Shown here piece by piece: positions 9,524 to 17,414 of a DNA stretch of 64,000 nucleotides. The DNA is taken from contig CAJGBY010000005.1 of NCBI GenBank assembly GCA_904501735.1, positions 1 through 64,000 on the forward strand. The letters are read 5' to 3'. This stretch comes from an uncultured Muribaculaceae bacterium. GTDB taxonomy: Bacteria > Bacteroidota > Bacteroidia > Bacteroidales > Muribaculaceae. Numbering within the stretch: the stretch's first letter is position 1; each line of letters begins with the position of its first letter. The notes under the pieces were generated by a model that saw only the letters and a list, made by a program, of their open reading frames with translations, made no database searches and was not told where the DNA came from. Position numbers and translations under genes: made by a program.

Positions 9524-10273
9524 TTAAGCTTTAGCTTCTTTTTTCAAGAAAGCATCGAGTGCGTCGGTCATTGAGCGATATTCGGCCGTTGGAGCTTCGA
9601 GGTCAAGTCGTAGTCCAGCATCCTTGACTGCTTTCGCTGTTGATGGACCTAAAGCACTGATTTTGATATCGCCTTGATTGAATTCAGGGAAATTCTTGTG
9701 AAGCGATTCGATACCGGCTGGGCTGAAGAACATAAGCATATCGTAGTCGAAAGCTTCGTCTTCGGTAAAGTCGTTACTCACAGTGCGATACATTACAGCC
9801 GATGTGTAAGGCACATTAGCTTGATCCAAAGCCGCAAAGTTGTTCATATTAGCATCGGCAGCAATAGGAAGAAGGAACTTTTCCTTGATATGCTTAGTGA
9901 TTGAAGGCATTACATCTTCAATCTTGCCCGATTTGCCAAAGAAAATCTTGCGCTTACGGTATACGATGTATTTTTGCAAATATAGAGCAATAGCTTCTGT
10001 AGTACAGAAGTATTTCATTGTATCAGGAATTGTTACGCGTGTTTCTTCGCAAAGGCGGAAAAAGTGGTCAATAGCAGTTCTTGCTGTGAAGATGATAGCA
10101 GTGAAATCGGCGATTGATACTTTTTGCTGACGAAATTCCTTAGAGCATAATCCTTCCACTTTGATAAAAGGACGGAATACGATTTCTACTCCATATTTGG
10201 CTGCGATGTCATAGTAAGGAGACTTTTCAGATGAAGGTTTCGGTTGAGAAACCAGTATTTTCTTTATACCCAC
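9524..10273 (-). CDS. hemD: Uroporphyrinogen-III synthase
   Basis: 249 aa, normal length for HemD. It shows the two-lobe HemD pattern: N-terminal KILVSQPKP, central DFTAIIFTARTAIDHFF, and C-terminal MLMFFSPAGIESL followed by ISALGPSTAKAVKDAGL. The enzyme closes hydroxymethylbilane with ring-D inversion to give uroporphyrinogen III in heme/siroheme synthesis. It sits 17 nt downstream of the DUF4271 gene, a conserved Bacteroidota neighbourhood. Sequence conservation in this family is low, so the call rests on these motifs plus context. Confidence 0.88.
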   Translation of the reverse strand: MGIKKILVSQPKPSSEKSPYYDIAAKYGVEIVFRPFIKVEGLCSKEFRQQKVSIADFTAIIFTARTAIDHFFRLCEETRVTIPDTMKYFCTTEAIALYLQKYIVYRKRKIFFGKSGKIEDVMPSITKHIKEKFLLPIAADANMNNFAALDQANVPYTSAVMYRTVSNDFTEDEAFDYDMLMFFSPAGIESLHKNFPEFNQGDIKISALGPSTAKAVKDAGLRLDLEAPTAEYRSMTDALDAFLKKEAKA

Positions 10274-10290
10274 GATAATACTGTTTTTTT

Positions 10291-11031
10291 CTAAATATTT
10301 TCACATAAATTGATTGCCCCAGCACATATCAAAAATATAGGGACAATTTCGAGGGTGCAAAGGTACAAAATAAAATAGATATACGAGCCGAAATTATTAA
10401 AAAAAATCCTAAATCCTTTGATAATGAATATAATTCGTGCGCAGAAGTAGGAAATTATTGCCAAAATGAGCATAAAAAGTGTGCTCGCAGGATAGAGTAG
10501 GCTGATGAACACGATAGGCGACAATACGAGTCCTAAGATGGCTTGTGATGACTTGAACCCATCGAGCCACAAGCGAATGTCGTCGCGATTGTGGGCAAAA
10601 GTGAAGCCTATAGTGCGATACAATAATAGTTGCACCAAGAAAAACAGACCATAGAATACCGATAGTATGCTCACCCACTTGAACACATTTTGTGATAGCC
10701 CGATTTCGGGATACCAATAATCGACGCCCAAATAGAACATTAACCCACTCATAATACATGTGTTAGCTATCATTGCAAGCATCAAAAAAGTTTCGGAAGC
10801 GGTGTGTATTTCGAAGGCATTTTGGCGTTTCCTTATGGAAAACAAGTGGTTAGCTATGTCGGTGATATACTTATATCCCCCGCGGAAGAATAGTGCTAAG
10901 AAGAAGAACACAAGCAACACGAAGCCCACCGTACCAGTGTCGTGGAGCGGCGTATTTTTGTAAGATTGGCACTCTTTCCCTTCGGGAAGAGCAACAATAG
11001 GGGTTGTTGTGGTGTGTTGAGCTTGTGTCAT
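10291..11031 (-). CDS. DUF4271 integral membrane protein
   Basis: 246 aa with about six hydrophobic segments (for example GFVLLVFFFLALFF, ILSVFYGLFFLVQLLLY, TLFMLILAIISYFCARIIF, IYFILYLCTLEIVPIFLICA). This resembles the Bacteroidota DUF4271 proteins usually encoded just before hemD. Function unknown; inner-membrane location expected. Middle gene of an operon, 11 nt after the LOG gene and 17 nt before hemD. Confidence 0.8.
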   Translation of the reverse strand: MTQAQHTTTTPIVALPEGKECQSYKNTPLHDTGTVGFVLLVFFFLALFFRGGYKYITDIANHLFSIRKRQNAFEIHTASETFLMLAMIANTCIMSGLMFYLGVDYWYPEIGLSQNVFKWVSILSVFYGLFFLVQLLLYRTIGFTFAHNRDDIRLWLDGFKSSQAILGLVLSPIVFISLLYPASTLFMLILAIISYFCARIIFIIKGFRIFFNNFGSYIYFILYLCTLEIVPIFLICAGAINLCENI

Positions 11032-11042
11032 GCGGGTGATAC

Positions 11043-11627
11043 TTAATATTTTGATTCGATTTCTATTTCGAGGTCAGTATTTAGGAGTTTTTCGATTGCT
11101 TCTTCGGGAGTATTGGCCACAAACCATAGCGATGAGTGCGATTCTTTCATAAATTGTTCATCAATGCAGTGTTGCAACATCTTGAGCAGATGGTCATAGT
11201 AGCCATTTGTATTGAGAATCACGATAGGTTTGTGGAAAATTCCAAGTTGTCGCCAAGTGATGATTTCGAGCAGTTCCTCAAGAGTGCCACAACCACCAGG
11301 CAGTGCAATAATGGCATCGGCAAGGTTGTTCATAGTTTCCTTGCGTTGGTGCATATCCTCGGTAACGATAGTTTCGGTGAGTTGAGGGTGACACCAACCA
11401 TTATCGACCATAAAGCGAGGAATTACCCCGATAGCTCGTCCGCCATTGTCGAGGCAACCATCGGCTACCGAACGCATGAGTCCACAATTGCCAGCGCCAC
11501 ACACGCATGCAATACCATTCATGGCCATAAGTGTGCCCAATCGGTAGGCAGCATCATTGTATTCTTGATTGATGCGTGCGCTCGAAGCGCAGAACACAGT
11601 GATGTGATTATATGTTTTGGTATTCAT
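11043..11627 (-). CDS. LOG-family nucleoside 5'-monophosphate phosphoribohydrolase (TIGR00730)
   Basis: 194 aa Rossmann-fold protein with the diagnostic PGGCGTLEE motif (residues 110-118) and the upstream MHQRKETM segment (92-99), plus the GAGNCGLM loop (44-51). Family members hydrolyse the N-glycosidic bond of nucleoside monophosphates (LONELY GUY or PpnN-like activity). First gene of the LOG-DUF4271-hemD operon with a TAACTTTG box upstream, divergent from dnaX. Whether it makes free cytokinin-like bases here is not known. Confidence 0.9.
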   Translation of the reverse strand: MNTKTYNHITVFCASSARINQEYNDAAYRLGTLMAMNGIACVCGAGNCGLMRSVADGCLDNGGRAIGVIPRFMVDNGWCHPQLTETIVTEDMHQRKETMNNLADAIIALPGGCGTLEELLEIITWRQLGIFHKPIVILNTNGYYDHLLKMLQHCIDEQFMKESHSSLWFVANTPEEAIEKLLNTDLEIEIESKY

Positions 11628-11655
11628 CTCTAACTTTGTTTATCGTTTCTAAATG

Positions 11656-11663
11656 CAAAGTTA
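11656..11663 (-). promoter_or_regulatory. -7 promoter box of LOG-DUF4271-hemD operon
   Basis: TAACTTTG on the minus strand, 28 nt before the ATG at 11627. It is arranged divergently with the dnaX promoter. Confidence 0.6.
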
Positions 11664-11673
11664 AGTAGAAAAT

Positions 11674-11704
11674 TTTGTATTGCTCACAAGTTGAGTTATC
11701 TTTG
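11674..11704 (+). promoter_or_regulatory. dnaX promoter
   Basis: TTTG at 11674-11677 and TATCTTTG at 11697-11704 with a 19-nt spacer, an exact fit to the Bacteroidota consensus, 31 nt before the dnaX ATG. Confidence 0.7.
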
Positions 11705-11735
11705 TAGGAAATTTATGAATTAAGTAATTCATCTT

Positions 11736-13538
11736 ATGAAAAATTATATCGTATCGGCACGAAAATACCGTCCAAGCACATTCCGCAGTGTAGTGGGTCA
11801 ACAAGCGCTCACTCACACGCTCAAGACGGCTATCGACTCGGGACGATTGGCGCATGCCTATCTGTTCTGTGGTCCACGAGGTGTGGGAAAGACCTCGTGT
11901 GCGCGTATTTTCGCCAAGACTATCAACTGTCTGAGTCCCACTCCCGAGGGCGAGGCGTGCAATCAATGTGAGTCATGTGTGGCTCTCAACGAGCAACGCT
12001 CCTACAATATCGTGGAACTCGACGCTGCGTCGAACAACTCGGTCGACGACATTCGCGCTCTTACTGAGCAAGTGCGCATACCGCCACAAATAGGCAAATA
12101 TCGCGTGTTTATCATCGACGAGGTGCACATGTTGTCAACTCAAGCGTTCAATGCGTTCTTGAAGACTCTTGAAGAACCTCCAGCTCATGCTATTTTCATT
12201 CTGGCTACTACCGAGAAGCACAAGGTGATTCCAACCATCTTGTCGCGTTGTCAAATATATGATTTCTCACGCATCACAGTGCAGGACATTGTGGAGCAAT
12301 TGCAATACATTGCGTCGCAAGAAGGCATCACAGCCGAGGCTACAGCGCTCAATGTGATAGCACAAAAGGCCGATGGTGCAATGCGTGATGCGTTGTCGAT
12401 TTTTGACCAAGTGGCAGCATCGTCGCAAGGTAATATCACTTACCAATCTACTATCGACAACTTGAATGTGCTCGATCACGACTATTATTTCAAACTTGTA
12501 GATGCATTTATGGCAGTTGATGTGCCACAAGCATTGCTCATTTACAAGGATGTGCGCGATAAAGGTTTCGATTCGTTGTTCTTCATCAACGGACTTGCCG
12601 AACACATTCGCAACTTGATGGTAGCAGCCACTCCAGCCACAAAATGCCTTCTTGAAACTACCGAAGAAGTGGCAAACCAATTTGTGGTGCAAGGAACTAA
12701 ACTTACCCCACAATTCTTCTATCGTGCGCTCGATTTGTGTAACAAGTGCGACCTCGATTTCCGCACAGCTACCAACAAACAGCTACTTGTAGAACTCACG
12801 CTGATCAAACTGTGTCAGCTTTTTGATAATGCTACCCCATTGCCTGCTGGCGGCGATGGTGGTACCGATACCTTGCGTAAAATTGAGCCTGTGAAACGAC
12901 AAGGCTCAGTGGCTCAAGCTCAACCTACTCCTACGCCTGAGGCTCCGAGGGTTGCGCCTGCAGCGCCAGCGACAACCACTACTACTGCTCCTGCTCCTGT
13001 TACTCCTACTCCTACACCTGTTGCGACGCCTGTAGCGCCTGTTTCGAGGGCTTCAAGTGCCGCTATGACTGCTGAGGCAGGAGTTAAAAGGGCTATGCCA
13101 CGCATTCTCATCAATGCTCGTGGGGCAAAAGGCGGTGATGCTGCGAGTGCAGCTAAAAACACTACTCAGCGACGCACCAATGCCTACACCGATGATGCTT
13201 TGTATGCAGCATGGCACAAGTTTATCGAGTTGCACCCACGCGAGCAGATCATCATCAACACAATGCGCTGTTCGCTACCTCGCAAGATAAGCGAAAATGT
13301 GTACGAAATAGAAGTGGAAAACCAAGTGCAAGTGGAATCGTTCAATGCTCACAAGATGAATATAATGACATTCTTGCGCGACAGTATTGAAAATGATATG
13401 CTTGCTATCGAAGTGAAGATAAATCCTTACATTGAGCGTCCTAAATTCTGGACACCACAAGAGATTGTGGCATCAATCAAGGAGTATAACCCTTATTTAG
13501 AGAAATTCATCGACGATTTTGACCTTGCTTTAGGCTAA
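11736..13538 (+). CDS. dnaX: DNA polymerase III subunit gamma/tau
   Basis: 600 aa clamp-loader ATPase. Walker A is GPRGVGKTS (about residues 46-54), the zinc-binding cysteines lie in CLSPTPEGEACNQCESC (about 65-81), followed by DAASNNSVDDIRAL and the Walker B/DEXH-like IIDEVHMLSTQAFNAFLKT. A Pro/Ala/Thr-rich linker (about residues 385-440, low complexity) joins the clamp-loader part to a C-terminal tau-like domain. The subunit loads the sliding clamp and couples polymerase with helicase. Own promoter, monocistronic, ended by the hairpin at 13563-13599. Confidence 0.96.
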   Translation: MKNYIVSARKYRPSTFRSVVGQQALTHTLKTAIDSGRLAHAYLFCGPRGVGKTSCARIFAKTINCLSPTPEGEACNQCESCVALNEQRSYNIVELDAASNNSVDDIRALTEQVRIPPQIGKYRVFIIDEVHMLSTQAFNAFLKTLEEPPAHAIFILATTEKHKVIPTILSRCQIYDFSRITVQDIVEQLQYIASQEGITAEATALNVIAQKADGAMRDALSIFDQVAASSQGNITYQSTIDNLNVLDHDYYFKLVDAFMAVDVPQALLIYKDVRDKGFDSLFFINGLAEHIRNLMVAATPATKCLLETTEEVANQFVVQGTKLTPQFFYRALDLCNKCDLDFRTATNKQLLVELTLIKLCQLFDNATPLPAGGDGGTDTLRKIEPVKRQGSVAQAQPTPTPEAPRVAPAAPATTTTTAPAPVTPTPTPVATPVAPVSRASSAAMTAEAGVKRAMPRILINARGAKGGDAASAAKNTTQRRTNAYTDDALYAAWHKFIELHPREQIIINTMRCSLPRKISENVYEIEVENQVQVESFNAHKMNIMTFLRDSIENDMLAIEVKINPYIERPKFWTPQEIVASIKEYNPYLEKFIDDFDLALG

Positions 13539-13562
13539 AAAAAGGGACTAAATGCAATAAAA

Positions 13563-13599
13563 ATGCGGAGTGATGGCATCTTTGGCTTTCACTCCGCAT
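13563..13599. terminator. dnaX terminator
   Basis: 11-bp perfect stem ATGCGGAGTGA / TCACTCCGCAT with a 15-nt loop and T-rich 3' flank, 25 nt after the dnaX stop. Confidence 0.8.
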
Positions 13600-13833
13600 T
13601 GCTTTATTTTAGACATAAGAGAAGGTCCTTATTAGACAAAAGGACAAAAGAACATAAAATTGGGAAGAAAGTTTTAGGCAGAAACCACTTCACCGTTTAG
13701 AAGTTCTTTCCTTCAGAAAGTATTGTCAGTGTGTCGGTTCTCCGAGTGTGGCAGTCGCTTTGCTCCTTTACACTCGGTTAATAGGCCGTTTTATGCTTCC
13801 AGCATATTTAGTTTGTTGGTGTAAGTCGTTATT
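13600..13833. other. Intergenic sequence without a recognisable gene
   Basis: Together with the flanking hairpins this is part of a 447-nt gap between dnaX and the convergent module-repeat protein. It contains one AGACAAAAGGACA-type repeat at 13634-13654 and a short inverted segment around the AGTGTGGCAG / CACTCGG sequence at about 13745-13785. No start/stop pattern or tRNA-like fold was recognised. Confidence 0.4.
13634..13654 (+). repeat. GACAAAAG short repeat (left copy)
   Basis: AGACAAAAGG directly followed by ACAAAAGAACA. The same motif recurs three times at 15892-15962, so the two arrays bracket the gene at 13986-15770. Confidence 0.5.
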
Positions 13834-13936
13834 ATGCAACCTCGTCGAGGTTGTGTGAGAGGGGTGTCATCACTAACCCTAAGATTCACGTTGCTCATCA
13901 TAGGGCTACTATTGTGAAACACCCTTCGGGCGTTTA
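13834..13936 (+). repeat. Three-hairpin dispersed repeat element, copy 1
   Basis: About 103 bp made of three conserved blocks: ATGCAACCTCGTCGAGGTTG (13834-13853), CCCTAAGATTC through TAGGGCT (13877-13907), and CACCCTTCGGGCGTTTA (13920-13936). Each block can fold as a short hairpin (AACCTC/GAGGTT, CCCTA/TAGGG, CGCCC/GGGTG on the minus strand). A second copy with the same block order and spacing lies at 35201-35302. Spacers between blocks differ between copies, which suggests selection on the hairpins. Confidence 0.7.
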
Positions 13937-13985
13937 GCTTTTCAGGATATAAGGAACTAATTGCAGTAAAAATGCTATAAGAATC

Positions 13986-15770
13986 CTAATCGCTCACTAA
14001 GGTGAAACTGCTTGCTCGTACCGATCCTGTGGGTCTATACACGAGTACCCAATCGGTTAGGTAGCGTAATTCGTAGGAATAACATATTCTATCGGATACT
14101 CTCAACGATGGTGATCGTGGGTAATAATATGTTGCTCCTTCTTCCGAACTATATAATTTTACTGCTGGTGATTTGATTTTTATCAAACGAATTATATCTC
14201 TATAGAAGTTGATAAATCGTCCACCTTCGTATTTCTTGTCCAATTCGTCCATGCTAAAATTGTGGTGGGCAAAGTCGGACAAATAGAATGGTTGAGTCTT
14301 GATGGTTGTGTTCCATACCTTCTTAAATTCGTCGTACACGAAATCCACATCAGCCCATAGGCTATCGGTGAAATACCAGCGATGCCACTTCGACATTGTA
14401 GGGTATGGTTTCTTGGCAAATCGCCACTGACGCCCCGAAAGTCGGTCGAGGGTAGTCTTGCCTTTGATTGAGTCTTGTCGGTCGGCGAGCACGCGTTCTT
14501 GCTCTTCTTGGCTCAGGTCGCGCTCATAGGCTATCACATGTTCCACGCTATCGAGCATTGCGCTGAGTAGCATGTTTTTATTGTCAAGATAGTCCACCTT
14601 GTAGCTCACAGCCATTCGTCCTTCGCCAGTGGTGCGTTCATTTACCACGATGAAATCACCTTCGGTGGCTTTGCCCACCTTGTCGAAGTTAAAGATGCTA
14701 TCTTCGGTATTGGAGAAATAATAGGGATTAGATAGCTCAAATGTGTCTCGTACGCCGTTTTTGATGGCTGAGAATGTGCGTGTTACATTTATATTGTCAA
14801 ATTTTTCGGTAAATAGGATGCGACTTGTTCCGGTAGAGTCAAGGCGATGCCACACATTCTCGGTTAGTTGCCATTGTTGTGCTTTTTGGATGTTGCGATG
14901 TGATGTTTCGATGCTAGAACGCGTCATGAAAACGCGTGTAGGCATTCCTTGTGGGTACACACAATCAAGCACCAACCGGTTGGCCGAAAGGGTTGAAATG
15001 TCGTAATTGGCTGCGAACCATTTGCCATCGGCTCCTCTCTCTTTCACAACGAGATAGATACCATTCACGCGGTCGCCTATCTTAGAGTGTTTAAACTCAC
15101 GCTCGATGTTATCGCTGAAATAGAATTCGCGCATTTGCCAGTCGGGCAATTCGGATTTATAATTCTCTGCCATTGTGCAGAATAGTGCCATACCATCTTT
15201 TTCGTATCTCACTTCGGTGCGCTTGCGTTTGCCTGTCTTGAGATCCACTTCATACCACATTTTGTCAATGAGCAGGTCGCGAGTGGATATAATAGTTCCG
15301 TCATCGGAAGGGTTGTTATCGGTTAAATCGGCATATTTGGAATCGACGACATAGCAATGCTGTTGTGCTGCGCCCTGGCGTGAATTGCCCATGCGCATAT
15401 TCATATCGTCGAGTTGGTATAACTCCATACACACAGCATCGGTGTAACTGCCATGCTTTTTGCCTTGTAAAACTATGTATTTACCATTGCGGCGCTTACC
15501 CACTTTGGTGTCGTCGAAAATATCGGTCTTTTCGTTGCTAAGGTAGTAAGATTGCACACGCGCTTTGGTGTTGCCGTCTTCATCTGCGCCCACTGTGAAC
15601 CGTTGTGTACCTGTAAACTTTATATAGAAGTCGTGGCGTGTTTGCATCTTTGAGAGATCTATTTCATACCACTCCTTATTGATTAGCATTTCCATAGTGG
15701 ATTTTGCTTCAATGTGCACGATTGAGGCAAACAAAAATACTACGATGATTAGAGCAACTCGGTGTCTCAT
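13986..15770 (-). CDS. Exported protein of four repeated lipocalin-like modules, function unknown
   Basis: 594 aa with a signal peptide (about residues 1-22). Four modules recur: each begins with a W-containing strand (NKEWYEID at 31, DKMWYEVD at 169, ENVWHRLD at 304, GRQWRFA at 446) and later has a Y/F-x-S segment followed by KxGxxxxGxYIVV-like sequence (YYLS at 75, FYFS at 216, YYFS at 350, FYLS at 496). Module length is about 135-145 residues. The pattern recalls small lipocalin-like beta barrels, but I do not recognise the family. The gene has a promoter with an 11-bp-period direct-repeat operator shared with the gene at 53833-54702. Periplasmic or surface location is likely. Confidence 0.75.
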   Translation of the reverse strand: MRHRVALIIVVFLFASIVHIEAKSTMEMLINKEWYEIDLSKMQTRHDFYIKFTGTQRFTVGADEDGNTKARVQSYYLSNEKTDIFDDTKVGKRRNGKYIVLQGKKHGSYTDAVCMELYQLDDMNMRMGNSRQGAAQQHCYVVDSKYADLTDNNPSDDGTIISTRDLLIDKMWYEVDLKTGKRKRTEVRYEKDGMALFCTMAENYKSELPDWQMREFYFSDNIEREFKHSKIGDRVNGIYLVVKERGADGKWFAANYDISTLSANRLVLDCVYPQGMPTRVFMTRSSIETSHRNIQKAQQWQLTENVWHRLDSTGTSRILFTEKFDNINVTRTFSAIKNGVRDTFELSNPYYFSNTEDSIFNFDKVGKATEGDFIVVNERTTGEGRMAVSYKVDYLDNKNMLLSAMLDSVEHVIAYERDLSQEEQERVLADRQDSIKGKTTLDRLSGRQWRFAKKPYPTMSKWHRWYFTDSLWADVDFVYDEFKKVWNTTIKTQPFYLSDFAHHNFSMDELDKKYEGGRFINFYRDIIRLIKIKSPAVKLYSSEEGATYYYPRSPSLRVSDRICYSYELRYLTDWVLVYRPTGSVRASSFTLVSD

Positions 15771-15798
15771 AATTATAGCTTTTAGTTATTCCTATGAG

Positions 15799-15861
15799 CA
15801 AAATTACGCCTTAATAGCAGTTTTTCCAAGAAAAATAGTACGCAAAAAGTACGCAAATGCG
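15799..15861 (-). promoter_or_regulatory. Promoter with tandem 11-bp-period operator (copy A)
   Basis: On the minus strand the -7 box TAATTTTG is at 15799-15806, a CTTGG possible -33 element at 15826-15830 (19-nt spacer), and immediately upstream two direct repeats of GCGTACT at 15837-15843 and 15848-15854, 11 bp apart. A related GCATTT lies next to them at 15855-15860. The same layout occurs at 54732-54788, which suggests a common activator binding beside RNA polymerase. Confidence 0.65.
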
Positions 15862-15891
15862 ATTTTTTAGGCAGAAGGGAGGTTTTTCTTT

Positions 15892-15962
15892 AGACAAAAG
15901 GACATGTTTTTTATTGGACAAAAGAACATATTCTTCTTTAAAGATAGAAGGACAAAAGAACA
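15892..15962 (+). repeat. GACAAAAG short repeats (right array)
   Basis: Three copies: AGACAAAAGGACA at 15892-15904, GGACAAAAGAACATA at 15916-15930, GGACAAAAGAACA at 15950-15962. They lie in the intergenic space between the AlkD-like gene and the module-repeat gene. A TTTTAGGCAGAA segment is also shared with the left array. Confidence 0.5.
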
Positions 15963-15990
15963 GAAGAAAGAAGCATGGAGAGATGTTTTT

Positions 15991-16707
15991 TTATTGAGAT
16001 TTCTTGATAGATAGGTAGTGGGCGCGAGTGGGTTGTGGAAACTTCTCGATAGCGTAGTGAAGGGCTGTGCGAGGCATGTGATGTGCGTGAGTGTTGAGGA
16101 AATGCAGTAGGGTGTCGGTATCTCGTTTGCCCACTTCACGAAGTAGCCAACCAGTGGCTTTGTGCATGAGGTCGTGCTTGTGCGTGAGAAACGATTCGGC
16201 CAAAGTGAGAGTGGTGCTAAATGATCCATTACGCACAAGTGTGAGAGTGCTGACGATGGCAATGCGTTGCTCCCACATGTTGTCGCTCTTGGCGAGTGCA
16301 AATAATATGTCGTGAGAATGGGTGCGGCACCATTCGCCCAAGATGTAAGGGCAACTGAGGTCGACAAGATCCCAGTTGTTGATGTGATGTGTGTGGGCGA
16401 GATAGAAATCTACAATTTGGGCGCGCGAGTCTTCATCTTTGTATTTCTTGAAGCGAAGCACAAGAGCTATGAGAGCCGACAGACGAAATTCGTGAATGGG
16501 TGAGGCGAGGAGAGTGCCGATGTGAGAAAATGGCAAGTCGATGTATTTTTTTGCGACATTGCGATTTTGAGGAACAGTGATGCCGATGAAGATATCGCCT
16601 TCACCATATTCACCTTTGCCAGTTTTGAAAAATGAAGAAAGAATTTTTGCCTTGTCGGGGTTGGCAATGCTTATGAGTTCGTTTTGCCAAGTTTCAGCTG
16701 GTGTCAT
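15991..16707 (-). CDS. AlkD-like DNA alkylation repair protein
   Basis: 238 aa HEAT-like repeat protein. Family segments include IFIGITVPQNRNVAKKYIDL (about 44-63), EFRLSALIALVLRF and INNWDLVDLSCPYILG (about 113-128). AlkD glycosylases excise bulky N3- and N7-alkyl purines; the Asp in NWDLVD matches the position of the conserved acidic residue. Its own TAATTTTG box lies 23 nt upstream. The overlapping reading frame on the same strand at 15867-16367 is a shadow. Single-gene unit in front of the ybeY operon. Confidence 0.88.
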   Translation of the reverse strand: MTPAETWQNELISIANPDKAKILSSFFKTGKGEYGEGDIFIGITVPQNRNVAKKYIDLPFSHIGTLLASPIHEFRLSALIALVLRFKKYKDEDSRAQIVDFYLAHTHHINNWDLVDLSCPYILGEWCRTHSHDILFALAKSDNMWEQRIAIVSTLTLVRNGSFSTTLTLAESFLTHKHDLMHKATGWLLREVGKRDTDTLLHFLNTHAHHMPRTALHYAIEKFPQPTRAHYLSIKKSQ

Positions 16708-16730
16708 TTTTTTGAGGTGTTAGATAGTGT

Positions 16731-16738
16731 CAAAATTA
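16731..16738 (-). promoter_or_regulatory. -7 promoter box of AlkD-like gene
   Basis: TAATTTTG on the minus strand, 23 nt before the ATG at 16707. Confidence 0.6.
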
Positions 16739-16949
16739 CGAAAAACAGTTGAAAACTCCCACCAAATTCCTTGAAAGATATTGATTTTTGAAATCTCAGC
16801 GACTTAAAATATAGCTAAGTTGCAGATAATCGGCAAGATAGCTCAAATATTGGCAATTACTGCGAGTTGCGAGAAAAAATGGAATATGGAATAAAAAGTG
16901 TATAATGTAAATTTTTGTTAATATGATATGCTCATTGTCAATTCTATCG

Positions 16950-16957
16950 TATCTTTG
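16950..16957 (+). promoter_or_regulatory. -7 promoter box of ybeY-mnmG
   Basis: TATCTTTG, exact TAnnTTTG match, 19 nt before the ybeY ATG. Confidence 0.65.
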
Positions 16958-16976
16958 TGTGTAATTTAGGTTAATT

Positions 16977-17414
16977 ATGTCAACAATAAATTTTATAGCA
17001 AAAAAGATTGCGATGCCAACGCTTGACGAAGAAAAAGTGAAGGCATGGATTGTGGAGGTGGCGCGTCGTCATGACCGACGAGTTGGCGACCTTACTTACA
17101 TATTTTGTGATGATGAGAAGATTCTCGAAGTGAATATCGAATTTCTTCAACATAATTATTATACCGACATAATAACATTCGACTACTCAACCAAGCGTCG
17201 CATAAGTGGCGACATGTTCATCTCGCTCGACACAGTGGCAAGTAATGCCGAATTGTTCGGTCGCGAATATGACGAGGAATTTATGCGAGTGGTGATACAC
17301 GGTGTGTTACACCTGTGTGGAATCAACGACAAGGGAGAGGGTGAACGCGAAATAATGGAACAACACGAAAACGATGCGCTTGCATTGTGGAAAAATGATA
17401 TTTCAAAGCTATGA
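16977..17414 (+). CDS. ybeY: Endoribonuclease YbeY / rRNA maturation factor
   Basis: 145 aa, normal length. The metal site region reads HGVLHLCGIND (residues 108-118): H108 and H112 are present, but the third canonical His is replaced by D118. The upstream segment EFLQHNYYTDIITFDY matches the family substrate-binding strand. YbeY is a metal-dependent ribonuclease in 16S rRNA 3' maturation and ribosome quality control. The stop overlaps the mnmG start by 4 nt, so translation is coupled. Confidence 0.93.
   Translation: MSTINFIAKKIAMPTLDEEKVKAWIVEVARRHDRRVGDLTYIFCDDEKILEVNIEFLQHNYYTDIITFDYSTKRRISGDMFISLDTVASNAELFGREYDEEFMRVVIHGVLHLCGINDKGEGEREIMEQHENDALALWKNDISKL

Noticed and set aside
13539..13985. 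Non-coding gap as a tRNA or ribozyme gene
   Set aside because: No cloverleaf or known RNA core is seen; the structured part is explained by the terminator and the repeat element.
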